Source: Truepera sp.
Lineage (GTDB): Bacteria; Deinococcota; Deinococci; Deinococcales; Trueperaceae
DNA length: 64,000 nt
NCBI GenBank assembly: GCA_032027045.1
Contig: JAVSMU010000001.1
Coordinates: 404,390 to 468,389, forward strand
Direction of reading: 5' to 3'
In this document: positions 1 to 8,955 of the stretch, one piece after another
How positions within the stretch are numbered: the stretch's first letter is position 1
Layout of the letters: each line of letters starts with the position of its first letter
Position numbers and translations under genes: made by a program
Notes under the pieces: model-generated
Database searches by the model: none
What the model was told of the DNA's origin: nothing
Seen by the model: the letters and a program-made list of their open reading frames with translations, nothing else

Positions 1-46
1 GCCAGGCGATGGTGACCCACTGCCAGTGAGTGAGGTTAGCGAACAC
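1..46 (-). CDS. ccmD: CcmD-like small protein, 5' part only
   Basis: A GTG codon at 46 opens a frame that runs off the left edge and begins MFANLTHWQWVTIAW. A GGAGG Shine-Dalgarno lies 6 bases before the GTG, and the frame overlaps the end of ccmC by 11 bases, so translational coupling is likely. CcmD proteins are very small, start with a Trp-rich stretch leading into a single membrane helix, and normally follow ccmC. They help release holo-CcmE from CcmABC. Only 15 codons are visible, so the name rests on position, the ribosome site and the W-Q-W-V start. Confidence 0.45.
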   Translation of the reverse strand, partial: MFANLTHWQWVTIAW

Positions 47-782
47 TGACGACCTCCCGCGGGCCCCTGGTTTCGGCGACCTGCGCCGCGTCGGCCGCCT
101 CGTCCGTTGCCAGCGCCATGCGCCCGATGCGGATGCGCTCCGAGATGAAGTAGACGAACACGGAAGCCGCGGCCGCTACGTTGACGAGTAGGACACGCAG
201 CATGGTGGCGTCCATGTGCACGCCGCTGCCGTCTAGGTTGATGCTCTTGGCCGGGTGCAGGGTCCGGAACCATTCCGCTGCCAGGTAGTTGAACGGCAGG
301 CTCGCCAGCACGATGATCATGATCACGGCGCTGACCCTGCCCCTGCGCTGCGGCTCCTCGATGAGCCCCCGCACGATGAAGTACCCGACGATGAGGGCGA
401 GCATGAGCGCCGTGAGCGTCAGCTTGGCGTCCCACGTCCAGAAGGTGTTGAGGGTCGGCTTGCTGTAGGTCATGCCCCCCACGATGGTGAGGGCGGAGAA
501 CAGGAGCCCGGCCTCGGCGTTAGCCACCGAACGGACGTCGTCCAGCCGCCGGCCGCGCCACAGGTAGAGCATGCCCCAGACGGCCGAGATCCCGACCGCC
601 ACGAAGCCTATCCAGGCCACCGGCACGTGGGCGTACATCACGCGGATCAGTTGACCCTGATTTTCGTCGATCGGGCTGATGACGAGGGCGGCGAACATGC
701 CGAAGGCGAAGAGCAATAGGCTGAACACCCCCCAAACCGTCAGCCAGAGAGGGCGCTTGGCGCCCGTGGTCGTGTCTGTCAT
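36..782 (-). CDS. ccmC: Heme exporter/handling protein CcmC
   Basis: This 248-residue polytopic membrane protein belongs to the CcmC/HemeHandling family, which presents heme to CcmE on the outer face of the membrane. The tryptophan-rich heme motif appears as TFWTWD at about residues 113-118. It is flanked by candidate heme-ligand histidines in YAHVPVAW (His52) and LHP (His176). About six hydrophobic helices are visible. The frame is open further upstream to 881, but the ATG at 782 gives the usual family length. It lies 106 bases after ccmB in a minus-strand ccm operon. Confidence 0.93.
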   Translation of the reverse strand: MTDTTTGAKRPLWLTVWGVFSLLLFAFGMFAALVISPIDENQGQLIRVMYAHVPVAWIGFVAVGISAVWGMLYLWRGRRLDDVRSVANAEAGLLFSALTIVGGMTYSKPTLNTFWTWDAKLTLTALMLALIVGYFIVRGLIEEPQRRGRVSAVIMIIVLASLPFNYLAAEWFRTLHPAKSINLDGSGVHMDATMLRVLLVNVAAAASVFVYFISERIRIGRMALATDEAADAAQVAETRGPREVVSVR

Positions 783-888
783 CGTCTCGCTCCTATGGGG
801 CCCACGCCCCGGTCTTGGATAGTTTACGACCCCTTCGGTGCGGGATGCGTTCCAAGGAACGTTTTCGGCGTCTGCCCACACCCTTCAC

Positions 889-1572
889 TCAGTCGTCGAC
901 CACGAAGTGGAAGATGTTGCTGCAGACCACGAGGTACACGAGGTCGAAGCCGGCCAACAGTTGCAGCCAGGAGGACGCCAACCCGACTTCGGCGCTGCCG
1001 AGCAGGGCCGCCTCCGTGGCACGTACGGCGCCCAGCATGACTGGCACCACGACGGGAAACATGAGGACCGGCAGCAACGCCTCGCGGGCCTGCAGGTTGG
1101 CCGTGAGACCGGCGTAGAAGGTGGCGATGACGGCGAACCCGAGCGTGCCCAGCAGCACCGTCAGGATGAGGACCCACCACGTTCCGGGTGGCGCGCTGGC
1201 GCCGTAGAGCCCGAACGCCAGGGGCAACATCACGACCCCAAGCGCGCTCAGGTACGCCCAACTGGCGAGGAGCTTACCGAGGTACAAGGACGCCCGCGAT
1301 ACGGGCAGCAGGAGGAGTTGCTCGAGGGCCCCCTCCTCGAGGTCGGCCTGGAAGCTCTGCGCCGAAGCGATGACGCCGGCGAACGCGAGCGCGACCCAGA
1401 GCACGCCCGGCGCGGCGCTGGCCATGAGCGTCGGTTCGCGGCCGAGGCCGAAGGCCATCATCACGAGGGTGATGGCGGAGAAGAACAGGGTGGCTACGGT
1501 AGTGGCGCGAGAGCGCAGCTCCTGCAAGAAGTCCTTGCGGGCGACCGCCAGGACCGCTACCAGGTCGGTCAT
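889..1572 (-). CDS. ccmB: Heme exporter membrane protein CcmB
   Basis: A 227-residue integral membrane protein of the CcmB family, the permease part of the CcmAB(C) complex that drives release of heme-loaded CcmE during cytochrome c maturation. The N-terminus has the typical cytoplasmic start (ARKDFLQELRSR) followed by six hydrophobic segments, and the length matches the family norm of about 220 residues. Its ATG overlaps the stop of ccmA in an ATGA junction, which implies translational coupling and stoichiometric production with the ATPase. Confidence 0.92.
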   Translation of the reverse strand: MTDLVAVLAVARKDFLQELRSRATTVATLFFSAITLVMMAFGLGREPTLMASAAPGVLWVALAFAGVIASAQSFQADLEEGALEQLLLLPVSRASLYLGKLLASWAYLSALGVVMLPLAFGLYGASAPPGTWWVLILTVLLGTLGFAVIATFYAGLTANLQAREALLPVLMFPVVVPVMLGAVRATEAALLGSAEVGLASSWLQLLAGFDLVYLVVCSNIFHFVVDD

Positions 1573-2264
1573 GCGCCCGCCGCCGGGCCCCCGGGCGCGG
1601 TCTCGGCCATGCGCACTACGCCGCCTCGCAGTTCGAGGACGGCGTCCGGCCCTAGGCGGTCGCGGTCGGACTCGTGAGACGCCATGAGCACCGTGCGCCC
1701 GCGCGCCCTGGCGGCGGCCACACAGCCGTCGACGAGGTCCTTTCCCGAGTCGTCGAGGGCCGCGTACGGCTCGTCGAGGAGCCAGAGGTCGGGATCCAAC
1801 AGGAGCAGCCTGGCCAGACCCAGGCGCTTCTTCATGCCGCTCGAGTAGGTGCGGACGAGCTTGTTCGCCGCGTGGTCGATGCCCACCTGCTCCAGCACCG
1901 CCCCCACCTCCTGCTGGGTGGCCGCGTGGGCGCCGGGCGTGAGGTCGAGGGCGAGGTCCAGGTTCTCCCGCGCGTCGAGCATGGGGAAGCTGCCGCCCAA
2001 GACGCTCAGGAGCCCCAGCCGCGCCCGGGCCATCGCACCCGCCTTGGGTAGTGCGAGGCCGAAGACGCGCGCCTCGCCGCTGGTGGGGCGCAGCCTCGTG
2101 GCGAGTAGCCGCAACAGGGTCGTCTTGCCGGTGCCGTTGGCGCCGCGCAGGACGACCAACCTGCCCGCGGCGATCTCGAGGTTGACGCCGCGCAGCACGA
2201 AGTCGCGACCCATGCGGCGGGTGACGTTCACCAGCTCGATGGCCAACGGCTCCTCGATGCTCAT
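1569..2264 (-). CDS. ccmA: ABC transporter ATPase CcmA (cytochrome c maturation)
   Basis: A 231-residue ABC ATPase. Walker A is GANGTGKT (residues 41-48), the signature region is YSSGMKKR (about 140-147), Walker B is DLWLLDEP (about 159-166), and a switch histidine is in ASHE. It is the energy-coupling subunit for CcmB/CcmC. The frame is open upstream, but the ATG at 2264 overlaps the ccdA stop (ATGA) and gives a normal ABC N-terminus. Neighbours on both sides are ccm genes, which sets it apart from drug-export ATPases of the same fold. Confidence 0.92.
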   Translation of the reverse strand: MSIEEPLAIELVNVTRRMGRDFVLRGVNLEIAAGRLVVLRGANGTGKTTLLRLLATRLRPTSGEARVFGLALPKAGAMARARLGLLSVLGGSFPMLDARENLDLALDLTPGAHAATQQEVGAVLEQVGIDHAANKLVRTYSSGMKKRLGLARLLLLDPDLWLLDEPYAALDDSGKDLVDGCVAAARARGRTVLMASHESDRDRLGPDAVLELRGGVVRMAETAPGGPAAGA

Positions 2265-2968
2265 AGGCGGTCTAGGAGCCAGGTGGGCGTCACGTTGATG
2301 AGCATGGCGTTCAGCGCCGTGTAGGTCCCCGTGATCATGAGGACCCCGGCGATGAGGAGGATGACACCCGCGCCGCGCTCCACCCAGGGCAGGTAACGCC
2401 GGAAGCCCTTGGAGAAGCGCATGAACGGGTCGAGGAGCAGCGCCGCCAGCAGGAAGGGCACGCCGAGCCCCAGGGCATATACGGCGAGGAGGCCGACGCC
2501 GCTCGCGAGGGTTCCCGTGGCGCTCGCCATCGTGAGGATGGCGCCGAGGATGGGGCCGATGCAGGGGGTCCAGCCGGCCGCGAAGGCCATGCCGAGGACC
2601 AACGCGCCGAACGGCGACTTGGTCTCGCCGCTGTACTGCACGCGCGTGTCGCGGTAGAGCCACGGCAGCTTGATGACGCCCAGCATCACGAGCCCGAAGA
2701 GGATGACGAGGGCGCCGCCCACCAGCATGAGCACGCGCTGGTTGGAGCGCAGCACCGAGCCGAGGGCGCTGGCGCCTGCCCCGAGGGCTATGAAGACCAG
2801 TGAGAAGCCGGCTATGAAGGCCAGCGCGTTGCGCACCAGCACGACCCGCTTCGCCTCAGCACTGCCACCGACGTACGCCAGGTACGTCGGCACGAGGGGG
2901 AGCACGCAGGGCGACAGGAAGGAGAAGACGCCGGCGATGAACGCCACGCCGATGCCCGGCGTCACCAT
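2261..2968 (-). CDS. ccdA: Cytochrome c biogenesis thiol transporter CcdA
   Basis: A 235-residue six-helix membrane protein of the CcdA/DsbD-transmembrane family. It moves reducing equivalents from cytoplasmic thioredoxin across the membrane to keep apocytochrome c cysteines reduced. The two redox cysteines are in the expected motifs: FSFLSPCVLPLVP (Cys21) and TPCIGPILGA in a later helix. The start ATG at 2968 gives a typical length, and the upstream in-frame stretch is low-complexity GC repeat. It is the first gene of the ccdA-ccmA-ccmB-ccmC operon. Confidence 0.92.
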   Translation of the reverse strand: MVTPGIGVAFIAGVFSFLSPCVLPLVPTYLAYVGGSAEAKRVVLVRNALAFIAGFSLVFIALGAGASALGSVLRSNQRVLMLVGGALVILFGLVMLGVIKLPWLYRDTRVQYSGETKSPFGALVLGMAFAAGWTPCIGPILGAILTMASATGTLASGVGLLAVYALGLGVPFLLAALLLDPFMRFSKGFRRYLPWVERGAGVILLIAGVLMITGTYTALNAMLINVTPTWLLDRL

Positions 2969-3211
2969 GGCAGTACCGCCGGCGTGGCCGCGCGCCCCGG
3001 CGTGGCCGGGCGCCCCGGCGCCTCGGACGGTGTACACGGGGTGGGGGAGAAGGGTGCAGCCATGACTAATCCAACAATGATACGTGACAAGCCCGCGCCT
3101 CCGGGAGGACATTGTTCCCTGGCGGGCACCCGGGCGCCCGAGGCGGTAACATGTGCGCCTGATTTCCCCCGGACCGTACGCTCAGCACCGCGGTCCCACC
3201 TGGAGGCGAGG

Positions 3212-4255
3212 ATGACCGGACGGACAAGCAAGGCGTTGGGCGTGGCGTTCTTGGCGGTGACGCTTTTCCTGAGTTTCGCCAACGCTCAGGACACGCATGG
3301 GGTGGCTCCGTTGGAGCCCGCCCAGTCGGTAAGGGCGGCCTTCGTGCCCATCCTCAAGTTCGCGACCATGTACGTGGCCAAGGATCGCGGCTTGTTCGAG
3401 AAGTACGGCCTGAACGTCGACCTCGAGTCGGTCGCCTCCGGCACCGAGGCCATCGCGTTCCTGGAGCAAGGGCAGATCGACGTGGGTGGCATCGCCATCG
3501 TCACGTCGCTTTGGAACGGCTGGAACCAGGGCATCGACGTGCGCGTCTTCGCCCCGGGCGGGCTGGAACCGTTCGTCAACAGCCCGACCAAGGTACTCGT
3601 GCGCAAGGACCTCTACGACTCCGGCGCCGTGACCAGCGCCGCCGACCTCAAGGGCCGCACGGTCGCCTTCGCCGGCGGTCCCGGCAGTGGCGGCGAGTAC
3701 CTGACCGCCAAGGCCCTGGAACCGGCCGGGCTCACGATCCGTGACGTGGAGATCGTCTCGCTGGGTAACGCCGACATCCCGGCCGCGTTCGAGAACGGCT
3801 CGATCGACGCGGCCCTCCTCGGTTCCCCCTACGCCGACCAGGTCGAGGCGGCCGGCACCGCCGTGCCGATCGCCACGGACCTGGTCCCTGGCCTCATGAC
3901 GGTGGCCTTCGTCGGTTCCGGCAAGTTCCTCACCGAGCGCCCGGAGGCGGCCAAGCGCTTCGCGCTCGCGCTGCTCGACGCCGCCCGCCTGATGCAGGGC
4001 GACGATTACCTTGCACCGGAGAACATCGCGGCCTACCTGCACTACGTGAACTCCACCGAGGAAGCCATCCGCAAGGGCACCCCCGTGGTCTACGACCCGA
4101 ACCTCACCATCCCGGTCGAGGGCCTCGCCGACGTCGAACGCGTGCACCGCGAGAACGGGCGCACCGACTACGACACGCCCATCGACCTCAGCAAGGTCGT
4201 CACCACCGAGTTCGCCGACTGGGCCGTGGAGGTAGCAGGTACCTACCAGCCGTGA
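3212..4255 (+). CDS. NitT/TauT-type ABC substrate-binding protein
   Basis: A 347-residue periplasmic binding protein of the SsuA/THI5-like (NMT1) family. Residues 1-25 form a signal peptide ending in ANA. The mature part has the family opening FVPILKFATMYVAKDRGLFEKYGL, followed by the gating region with FAGGPGSGGEYLTAKAL. The ATG at 3212 follows a GGAGG-containing ribosome site, and the upstream in-frame sequence lacks coding character. It heads a three-gene importer with the ATPase and permease downstream. Members carry sulfonates, nitrate, thiamine precursors, riboflavin or other small molecules. Nothing here fixes the substrate, and I saw no thiamine riboswitch in the leader. Confidence 0.9.
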   Translation: MTGRTSKALGVAFLAVTLFLSFANAQDTHGVAPLEPAQSVRAAFVPILKFATMYVAKDRGLFEKYGLNVDLESVASGTEAIAFLEQGQIDVGGIAIVTSLWNGWNQGIDVRVFAPGGLEPFVNSPTKVLVRKDLYDSGAVTSAADLKGRTVAFAGGPGSGGEYLTAKALEPAGLTIRDVEIVSLGNADIPAAFENGSIDAALLGSPYADQVEAAGTAVPIATDLVPGLMTVAFVGSGKFLTERPEAAKRFALALLDAARLMQGDDYLAPENIAAYLHYVNSTEEAIRKGTPVVYDPNLTIPVEGLADVERVHRENGRTDYDTPIDLSKVVTTEFADWAVEVAGTYQP

Positions 4256-4276
4256 GGAACGCGCCATAACAGGCCG

Positions 4277-5059
4277 ATGAGCGACAAGATCGTCGCCCGC
4301 AACGCCGGTAAGACCTACCCCTCGAAGGCCGGTACCGTCACGGCCCTCGAGGGGTTCGATCTGACCGTGGCGGACGGAGAGTTTGTCTGCTTGGTGGGAC
4401 CCTCGGGCTGCGGCAAGTCGACGTTCCTTCGCATCCTGGCGGGCCTCGACGAGCTGACTTCCGGCGAAGCCCGCGTCGTGCCGGGCGACGACCCGCGGCG
4501 GCCCCTCAACAACGTGGTCTTCCAGGAGTACGCCGTGTTCCCCTGGAAGACGGTCATCGACAACGTGGCGTTCGGCCTGCAGATGCGCGGCATAGGCAGG
4601 GCCGAGCGCTACGAGGTGGCCGAGCGCTGGCTGGGCAAGGTCGGCCTGAAGCGCTTCGCGAGGTACTACCCGTCGCAGATCTCGGGTGGCATGAAGCAGC
4701 GGGTGTCGATCGCCAGGGCCCTGGCCAACGACCCCGAGGTCCTCCTCATGGACGAGCCCCTCGGAGCGCTCGACGCGCAGACGCGCGCCGTGCTGCAAGA
4801 GGAGCTCATGCGCATCTGGGAGGAGACGCACAAGACCGTGCTGTACGTCACCCACTCCATCGAAGAGGCGGTGTTGTTGGGTGATCGCGTCCTCCTGATG
4901 ACGGCGCATCCGGGTACCAACAAGTCGGAGTTCCTGATAGACCTCCCCAGGCCACGCGACCTCGCCACGACCGCCACCGCACGGTTCGCTTCGCTCACGG
5001 GAGCGATCTGGGAGGACCTGCGCGACGAGGTAAGGCGCGCCATGGAGGCGCAGGCGTGA
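4277..5059 (+). CDS. NitT/TauT-type ABC transporter ATPase
   Basis: A 260-residue importer ATPase of the SsuB/TauB group. Walker A is GPSGCGKS (residues 41-48), the Q-loop region is NNVVFQEYAVFPWKTVIDNV, the signature is ISGGMKQR, Walker B is VLLMDEP, the D-loop is LGALD, and the switch region is LYVTHSIEEAVLLGDRV. It starts 21 bases after the binding protein, and its stop overlaps the GTG start of the permease, so the three form one operon. Confidence 0.93.
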   Translation: MSDKIVARNAGKTYPSKAGTVTALEGFDLTVADGEFVCLVGPSGCGKSTFLRILAGLDELTSGEARVVPGDDPRRPLNNVVFQEYAVFPWKTVIDNVAFGLQMRGIGRAERYEVAERWLGKVGLKRFARYYPSQISGGMKQRVSIARALANDPEVLLMDEPLGALDAQTRAVLQEELMRIWEETHKTVLYVTHSIEEAVLLGDRVLLMTAHPGTNKSEFLIDLPRPRDLATTATARFASLTGAIWEDLRDEVRRAMEAQA

Positions 5060-6120
5060 AGGCTCCCGTCAAGGGGGCCGTGAAGCCCCGCGGCATGGCC
5101 CGGCGGCCCAGTCATGCAGAATGGCTGCTCCCACTCGCGGGCATGGTCGCGGTCTTCGCCGCCGCCAGCCTCCTCGACCTGTGGACCGGCTGGTGGTGGG
5201 CCGTGTTCGGGGTGGCGTTCGTGCTGCTGGTGATGGTGTCGGAGACGGCGGCCCGGCGCCTACCGTTCAGGTACCAAGGGCCTTATGAGAAGGCGCTGGC
5301 CTGGCTCTTTCCCATCCTGGTGTTGCTGTCTTGGGAATGGTTGAGCACGAGTGGGGTGCTGAACCCGCGCTGGTTCCCGCCGCCCTCGCGCATCGCGGGC
5401 GCGCTCTGGGACCTGACCGTCAACTACGACCGCTTCTCGGGCACCTCGTTGCTCGGGCGGCCCTGGCTGATCCCGTCACGCCTGGCCGAGGCGGGTTGGC
5501 CCGGCGTGGCGGCGCTCTTCGCGGAGAGCCACGTCTGGGCCACGCTCTCTCGGGTCATCGTCGGTTTCACGATCGGAGCCATTCCCGCGCTGCTCGTGGG
5601 CATCGTCATGGGCCTGAACCGCACGGTCCGGACGATGCTCGACGCCACCATGTCGGCCGTCTACGTGTTGCCCAAGATCGCCATCTTCCCGATCCTCATG
5701 CTGGTGTTCCCGGACCCGTTCGGTGAGGGCCCGAAGGTGACCGTCGTGGCCATCTCGGCCTTCTTCCTCGTCGCGCTCTCGACCATGGCCGGCGTGCAAG
5801 GGATAGACAAGGTGCTCATCCAAGCGGGCGGCAACTTCGGCGCCAACAGGTGGCAGATGCTCAGGCACGTCATCCTGCCGGGTGCCTTGCCCATCGTCTT
5901 CAACGGACTGCGGCTGGCGCTGGGCACCGCGCTCGTCGTGATTGTCGCGGTCGAGTTCGTGCGCGCCAAGACGGGCGTCGGTTACCTCGTCTATTACCAC
6001 TGGCAGGTCCTCAGCACGCCCAAGATGTACGCCGCCCTCCTCGTCGTCATGGCGCTGGGGGTGGGCCTCACGGCACTTTTGCAGCTGGTCGAACGCTTGG
6101 CGATGCCCTGGAGGCGCTAG
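5056..6120 (+). CDS. NitT/TauT-type ABC transporter permease
   Basis: A 354-residue membrane permease of the BPD_transp_1 family. It has an extra pair of N-terminal hydrophobic segments, then the core permease helices and the EAA-like loop GGNFGANRWQMLRHVILPGA that docks on the ATPase. The start is a GTG whose bases overlap the ATPase stop (GTGA). Its stop overlaps that of the convergent gene at 6117. It should form the translocation channel for the substrate captured by the protein at 3212. Confidence 0.9.
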   Translation: MKAPVKGAVKPRGMARRPSHAEWLLPLAGMVAVFAAASLLDLWTGWWWAVFGVAFVLLVMVSETAARRLPFRYQGPYEKALAWLFPILVLLSWEWLSTSGVLNPRWFPPPSRIAGALWDLTVNYDRFSGTSLLGRPWLIPSRLAEAGWPGVAALFAESHVWATLSRVIVGFTIGAIPALLVGIVMGLNRTVRTMLDATMSAVYVLPKIAIFPILMLVFPDPFGEGPKVTVVAISAFFLVALSTMAGVQGIDKVLIQAGGNFGANRWQMLRHVILPGALPIVFNGLRLALGTALVVIVAVEFVRAKTGVGYLVYYHWQVLSTPKMYAALLVVMALGVGLTALLQLVERLAMPWRR

Positions 6121-7205
6121 CCGTTCGCCCGGCGGCGGATAAGGCTGCCGCCCAGCAGCGGCCCGACGAACATGCGCAGGTAGTAGGTGAGGATCCTCCA
6201 GGCGAGGATCGCCGCCGCGACCGGGGCCCTGGCCTTGGCTTCGTCGTCCGTGGGAACGAGCACCCCGGCCGTACCGGGAGCGCGCTGAAACCCTTCGGCC
6301 GGCACGTCGGGTACTTGCGCCGCCAAGGGTGCGGTTTTCTTCGCCGACTCCTTGGTGCTGAGACGCATCAGGCTGGCGGTCCCGACCTCGAGCAGGCCAG
6401 TGCCCCCCGGTGTCGGGAAGAACGATGCCGCGACGGACGGGACCTGGGCGCTAGCCATGGTCACCAGTAGCGGTGCGTTCGGGCGCACGGCCGCGACCAC
6501 CACGAAGAAAGTGAAGTAGGTGGTGAAGTAGACGGAGAAGGTAAGTAGGTTGAGGGCTCCAGTGAGTCGCCACCCGGCGTGGCGCAAGCTGCGGTTGGCC
6601 TGGTCGATGCGAAGGAGGAAGTCGTCCAGCCTCAGCCGCCAGCGCCTCAGCCCCGGCAACCGCATCACCCAGCTGAGGGTTCTGGTGAGCCAGTTCAGCC
6701 TCAACAGAAGCACGGCGACCAACAGGACGGAACCCGCGAACCAGACGGCCGCCACGATCTCCGGCGTGGCGCTGCCGAGGAGCGTCGTGGAGCGCCCGAG
6801 CAGCAGGATGCTGAGCGGTAGGGACCACGCGAGGAAGATGAGGTCGAGGGTCCACACGCGGATGTTGATGGTCCAGGCCTCGGCGGCCTTCATCCCACCC
6901 GCGACGAGCGTGAGAGCCGCGGCTGGAGCCTGGCCCGTGCTGCCGGGCGTGAGCGCGGCAGTGGACAAGCCCATGGCGTAGGCGCGTAGCGCGCCGAAGA
7001 GCGTCAGGTTCTCGCGAAGGTGGCGCGCGAGAAGCACCAGTCTGATCGCGCCGCTAAGGTAGTTGGCGGCCGCAAGACCCAGGCCGATGAGGTACGCCCA
7101 GGCCGGTACGCTTAGTGCCGTGCTCAGGTCCTCACCGAGGAGCCAGAACGACGCGATTATCCCCGCGACTCCGAGCAGGCTGGCGATCGCTACCGCACGG
7201 ATCAT
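6117..7205 (-). CDS. Flippase-like / lysylphosphatidylglycerol synthase TM-region protein (UPF0104)
   Basis: A 362-residue polytopic membrane protein. It shows the family pattern of a Gly/Pro-rich pore-like motif after the third helix (GLSTAALTPGSTGQAPAA) and a later FFPTPGGTGLLE segment. UPF0104/AglD2-like proteins are thought to flip or modify lipid-linked substrates, and the same transmembrane unit forms the flippase part of MprF. No MprF synthase domain is attached here. It ends tail to tail with the permease at 6120. The exact substrate is unknown. Confidence 0.72.
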   Translation of the reverse strand: MIRAVAIASLLGVAGIIASFWLLGEDLSTALSVPAWAYLIGLGLAAANYLSGAIRLVLLARHLRENLTLFGALRAYAMGLSTAALTPGSTGQAPAAALTLVAGGMKAAEAWTINIRVWTLDLIFLAWSLPLSILLLGRSTTLLGSATPEIVAAVWFAGSVLLVAVLLLRLNWLTRTLSWVMRLPGLRRWRLRLDDFLLRIDQANRSLRHAGWRLTGALNLLTFSVYFTTYFTFFVVVAAVRPNAPLLVTMASAQVPSVAASFFPTPGGTGLLEVGTASLMRLSTKESAKKTAPLAAQVPDVPAEGFQRAPGTAGVLVPTDDEAKARAPVAAAILAWRILTYYLRMFVGPLLGGSLIRRRANG

Positions 7206-7212
7206 GGGGCGC

Positions 7213-8880
7213 TTACGCGTTCACGCGGTTCTTGCCGAGCCTCTTGGCCTCGTAGAGGTTGTAGTCTGCGCGCTTGAAGATCGACGACTCGTCGTCGAAA
7301 GGTTCGCAGGTGGCTACGCCCACGCTCGCGGTGACGTGGACCTCGGCCGACTCCACCTCGAGCCTGGGGATGGCGGTGACGATCTTCCTGGCAACGTGCT
7401 CGGCGCCGTCCGCACCGGTCTCCGCGAGCAGGACGACGAACTCCTCGCCCCCGATCCTGGCCACCAGGTCGACCTCCCTGGTGCAGGCCACCAGGATGTC
7501 GGCAACTGCGCATAGGACCTCGTCGCCGACGGCGTGCGAGAAGGTGTCGTTCACGAGCTTGAAGTCGTCTACGTCGATCATCAACAGGCTGACGGGCAGG
7601 TCCCCGCGCCTGGAGCGCTGCAACTCCACGGTCAACCGCTCGTCGAACGCGCGGCGATTCGGAACGCCAGTGAGCGCGTCGGTTCGGCTCAGGCGCTCGA
7701 GCCGCGCCGCTTGCGCCTCAAGTTGCTTATGGAGCTCGTTGAGGTCGGCGTAGGCCCGCGCAAGCTCGACGTTGCGCAACCGGTCTATCTCTCGGTCCTT
7801 GCGGACGCGCTCGACATCGAGCTGCACCTGTAACACTTGCGTGCGCCGGTCGGAGAGTTGCCGCAGGGTACGGTCGTTCACTTCGTGGAAGCGCTTGAAG
7901 TGCTCCAACGCCTGTTCCCACCTGCCGAGGCCCTCCAGGGCCTCGCTCATGGCGTAGTGTGCTGCCGCCGTCTCGACCGGCGCGCCGCTGGCGGTGGTTC
8001 TGGCCACTGCCTCCGCCAACGGTGCGAGAGCCCGCTCGGGTTCCCCGTGAGCTATGAACACTCGTCCCAGGCCGAGCAGGGCAGTGCACTGGACCCGCTC
8101 GCGCATCTCGGGAGACGCGCGGACGAGACACTCCTCGAAGTGCTGCTGCGCCTCGTCCAGCAGGCCCTCCGCCAGGCAGAGGTCACCGAGGCTGATGACG
8201 GCCAGGCGCTGGCCGTACGCGTCCGAGCGCTCGTAGCACTCCTGGAAGGCTGCACGTGCCGCCGCGAAGTCTCCCTTGGCCTGAAGTGCCTGGCCGATGA
8301 TGCGAAGCGCGGTGGACCTGTCGCGCTGCGCGGTCGGTGACGTGGGGGCCGCGGCGAGTCCGCGCCTTGCGTACTCCAGCGCCAGGTCGACCTGGGCCAA
8401 GTCCAGGTAGATGCGGGCTATCCCGTTGAGGGGCCCGGCCACCGCCTCGGGCCTGACCTTCTCGAGGGCGTCCAGCGCTTCGAACTGGTGGGTGAGAGCC
8501 TGCTCGTAGAGTCCGGCCGCCTGATGACACCAGCCAAGCCCCAGTAGGGCAAAGGCCGTACCCGTCTCGTCATCGAGCTGCCTGCGGAGGTACAGCTCCA
8601 ACTGGGCGAGGTACAGAGCCTCCATGTAGTCCGCTTGGCGGAAAGCGCAGATCGCCATGGCGGTGGTGATTCGCGCAACCGGGTTCAGCTCCGCGTCGCC
8701 GAGCAGCAGAGCGCTCTGATCCCACGTCGCGGGGGAGGCCTTGGGATCGAGCCCGACGAGCACGAGCGCTTCGTAACCGAAGCGCAAGGCATCGTCGTAA
8801 CGGAACTCGTGACTGGCTACTTCTGCCGCCTCTGCCAGGCCTAGCAGCCGGGCAAGCGGTGAACCGACTTCCTGCGCCAT
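7213..8880 (-). CDS. TPR-repeat diguanylate cyclase (GGDEF)
   Basis: A 555-residue cytoplasmic protein. The N-terminal ~330 residues are helical TPR-like repeats (for example YEQALTHQFEALDALEKV and FAAARAAFQECYERSD). A coiled coil follows (about 340-395), then a GGDEF domain beginning SRTDALTGVPNRRAF. The active site is GGEEF at 477-481, and the product-inhibition I-site RxxD is intact (REVD at 468-471). It should therefore make cyclic di-GMP from two GTP under feedback control, with the TPR part as a sensing or partner-binding module. No membrane segment is visible. The gene is 70 bases downstream of no obvious operon partner. Confidence 0.9.
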   Translation of the reverse strand: MAQEVGSPLARLLGLAEAAEVASHEFRYDDALRFGYEALVLVGLDPKASPATWDQSALLLGDAELNPVARITTAMAICAFRQADYMEALYLAQLELYLRRQLDDETGTAFALLGLGWCHQAAGLYEQALTHQFEALDALEKVRPEAVAGPLNGIARIYLDLAQVDLALEYARRGLAAAPTSPTAQRDRSTALRIIGQALQAKGDFAAARAAFQECYERSDAYGQRLAVISLGDLCLAEGLLDEAQQHFEECLVRASPEMRERVQCTALLGLGRVFIAHGEPERALAPLAEAVARTTASGAPVETAAAHYAMSEALEGLGRWEQALEHFKRFHEVNDRTLRQLSDRRTQVLQVQLDVERVRKDREIDRLRNVELARAYADLNELHKQLEAQAARLERLSRTDALTGVPNRRAFDERLTVELQRSRRGDLPVSLLMIDVDDFKLVNDTFSHAVGDEVLCAVADILVACTREVDLVARIGGEEFVVLLAETGADGAEHVARKIVTAIPRLEVESAEVHVTASVGVATCEPFDDESSIFKRADYNLYEAKRLGKNRVNA

Positions 8881-8955
8881 TAGCGGTAACTTTCCTCCGA
8901 TTTCTACGCAAGAACCATCATCACCGACCGCGGAGCCCGCTGGTTAGGACGCCCC

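Noticed and set aside
2976-3025. GC-rich direct repeats near the ccdA start
   Set aside because: They look like simple low-complexity GCGCCCCGGCGTGGCC copies in a leader, with no further signal of function.
3055-3211. Possible thiamine or guanidine riboswitch before the NitT-type binding protein
   Set aside because: The conserved TPP (CTGAGA, ACCTGATCTGGxTAATxCCAGC) and guanidine motifs are absent; only GC-rich hairpins are seen.
3182-4909. A 575-codon open frame on the minus strand across the NitT binding protein and ATPase genes
   Set aside because: It is an antisense shadow in GC-rich DNA. The plus-strand genes have signal peptide, ABC motifs and ribosome sites, while the antisense product has no recognisable domain.
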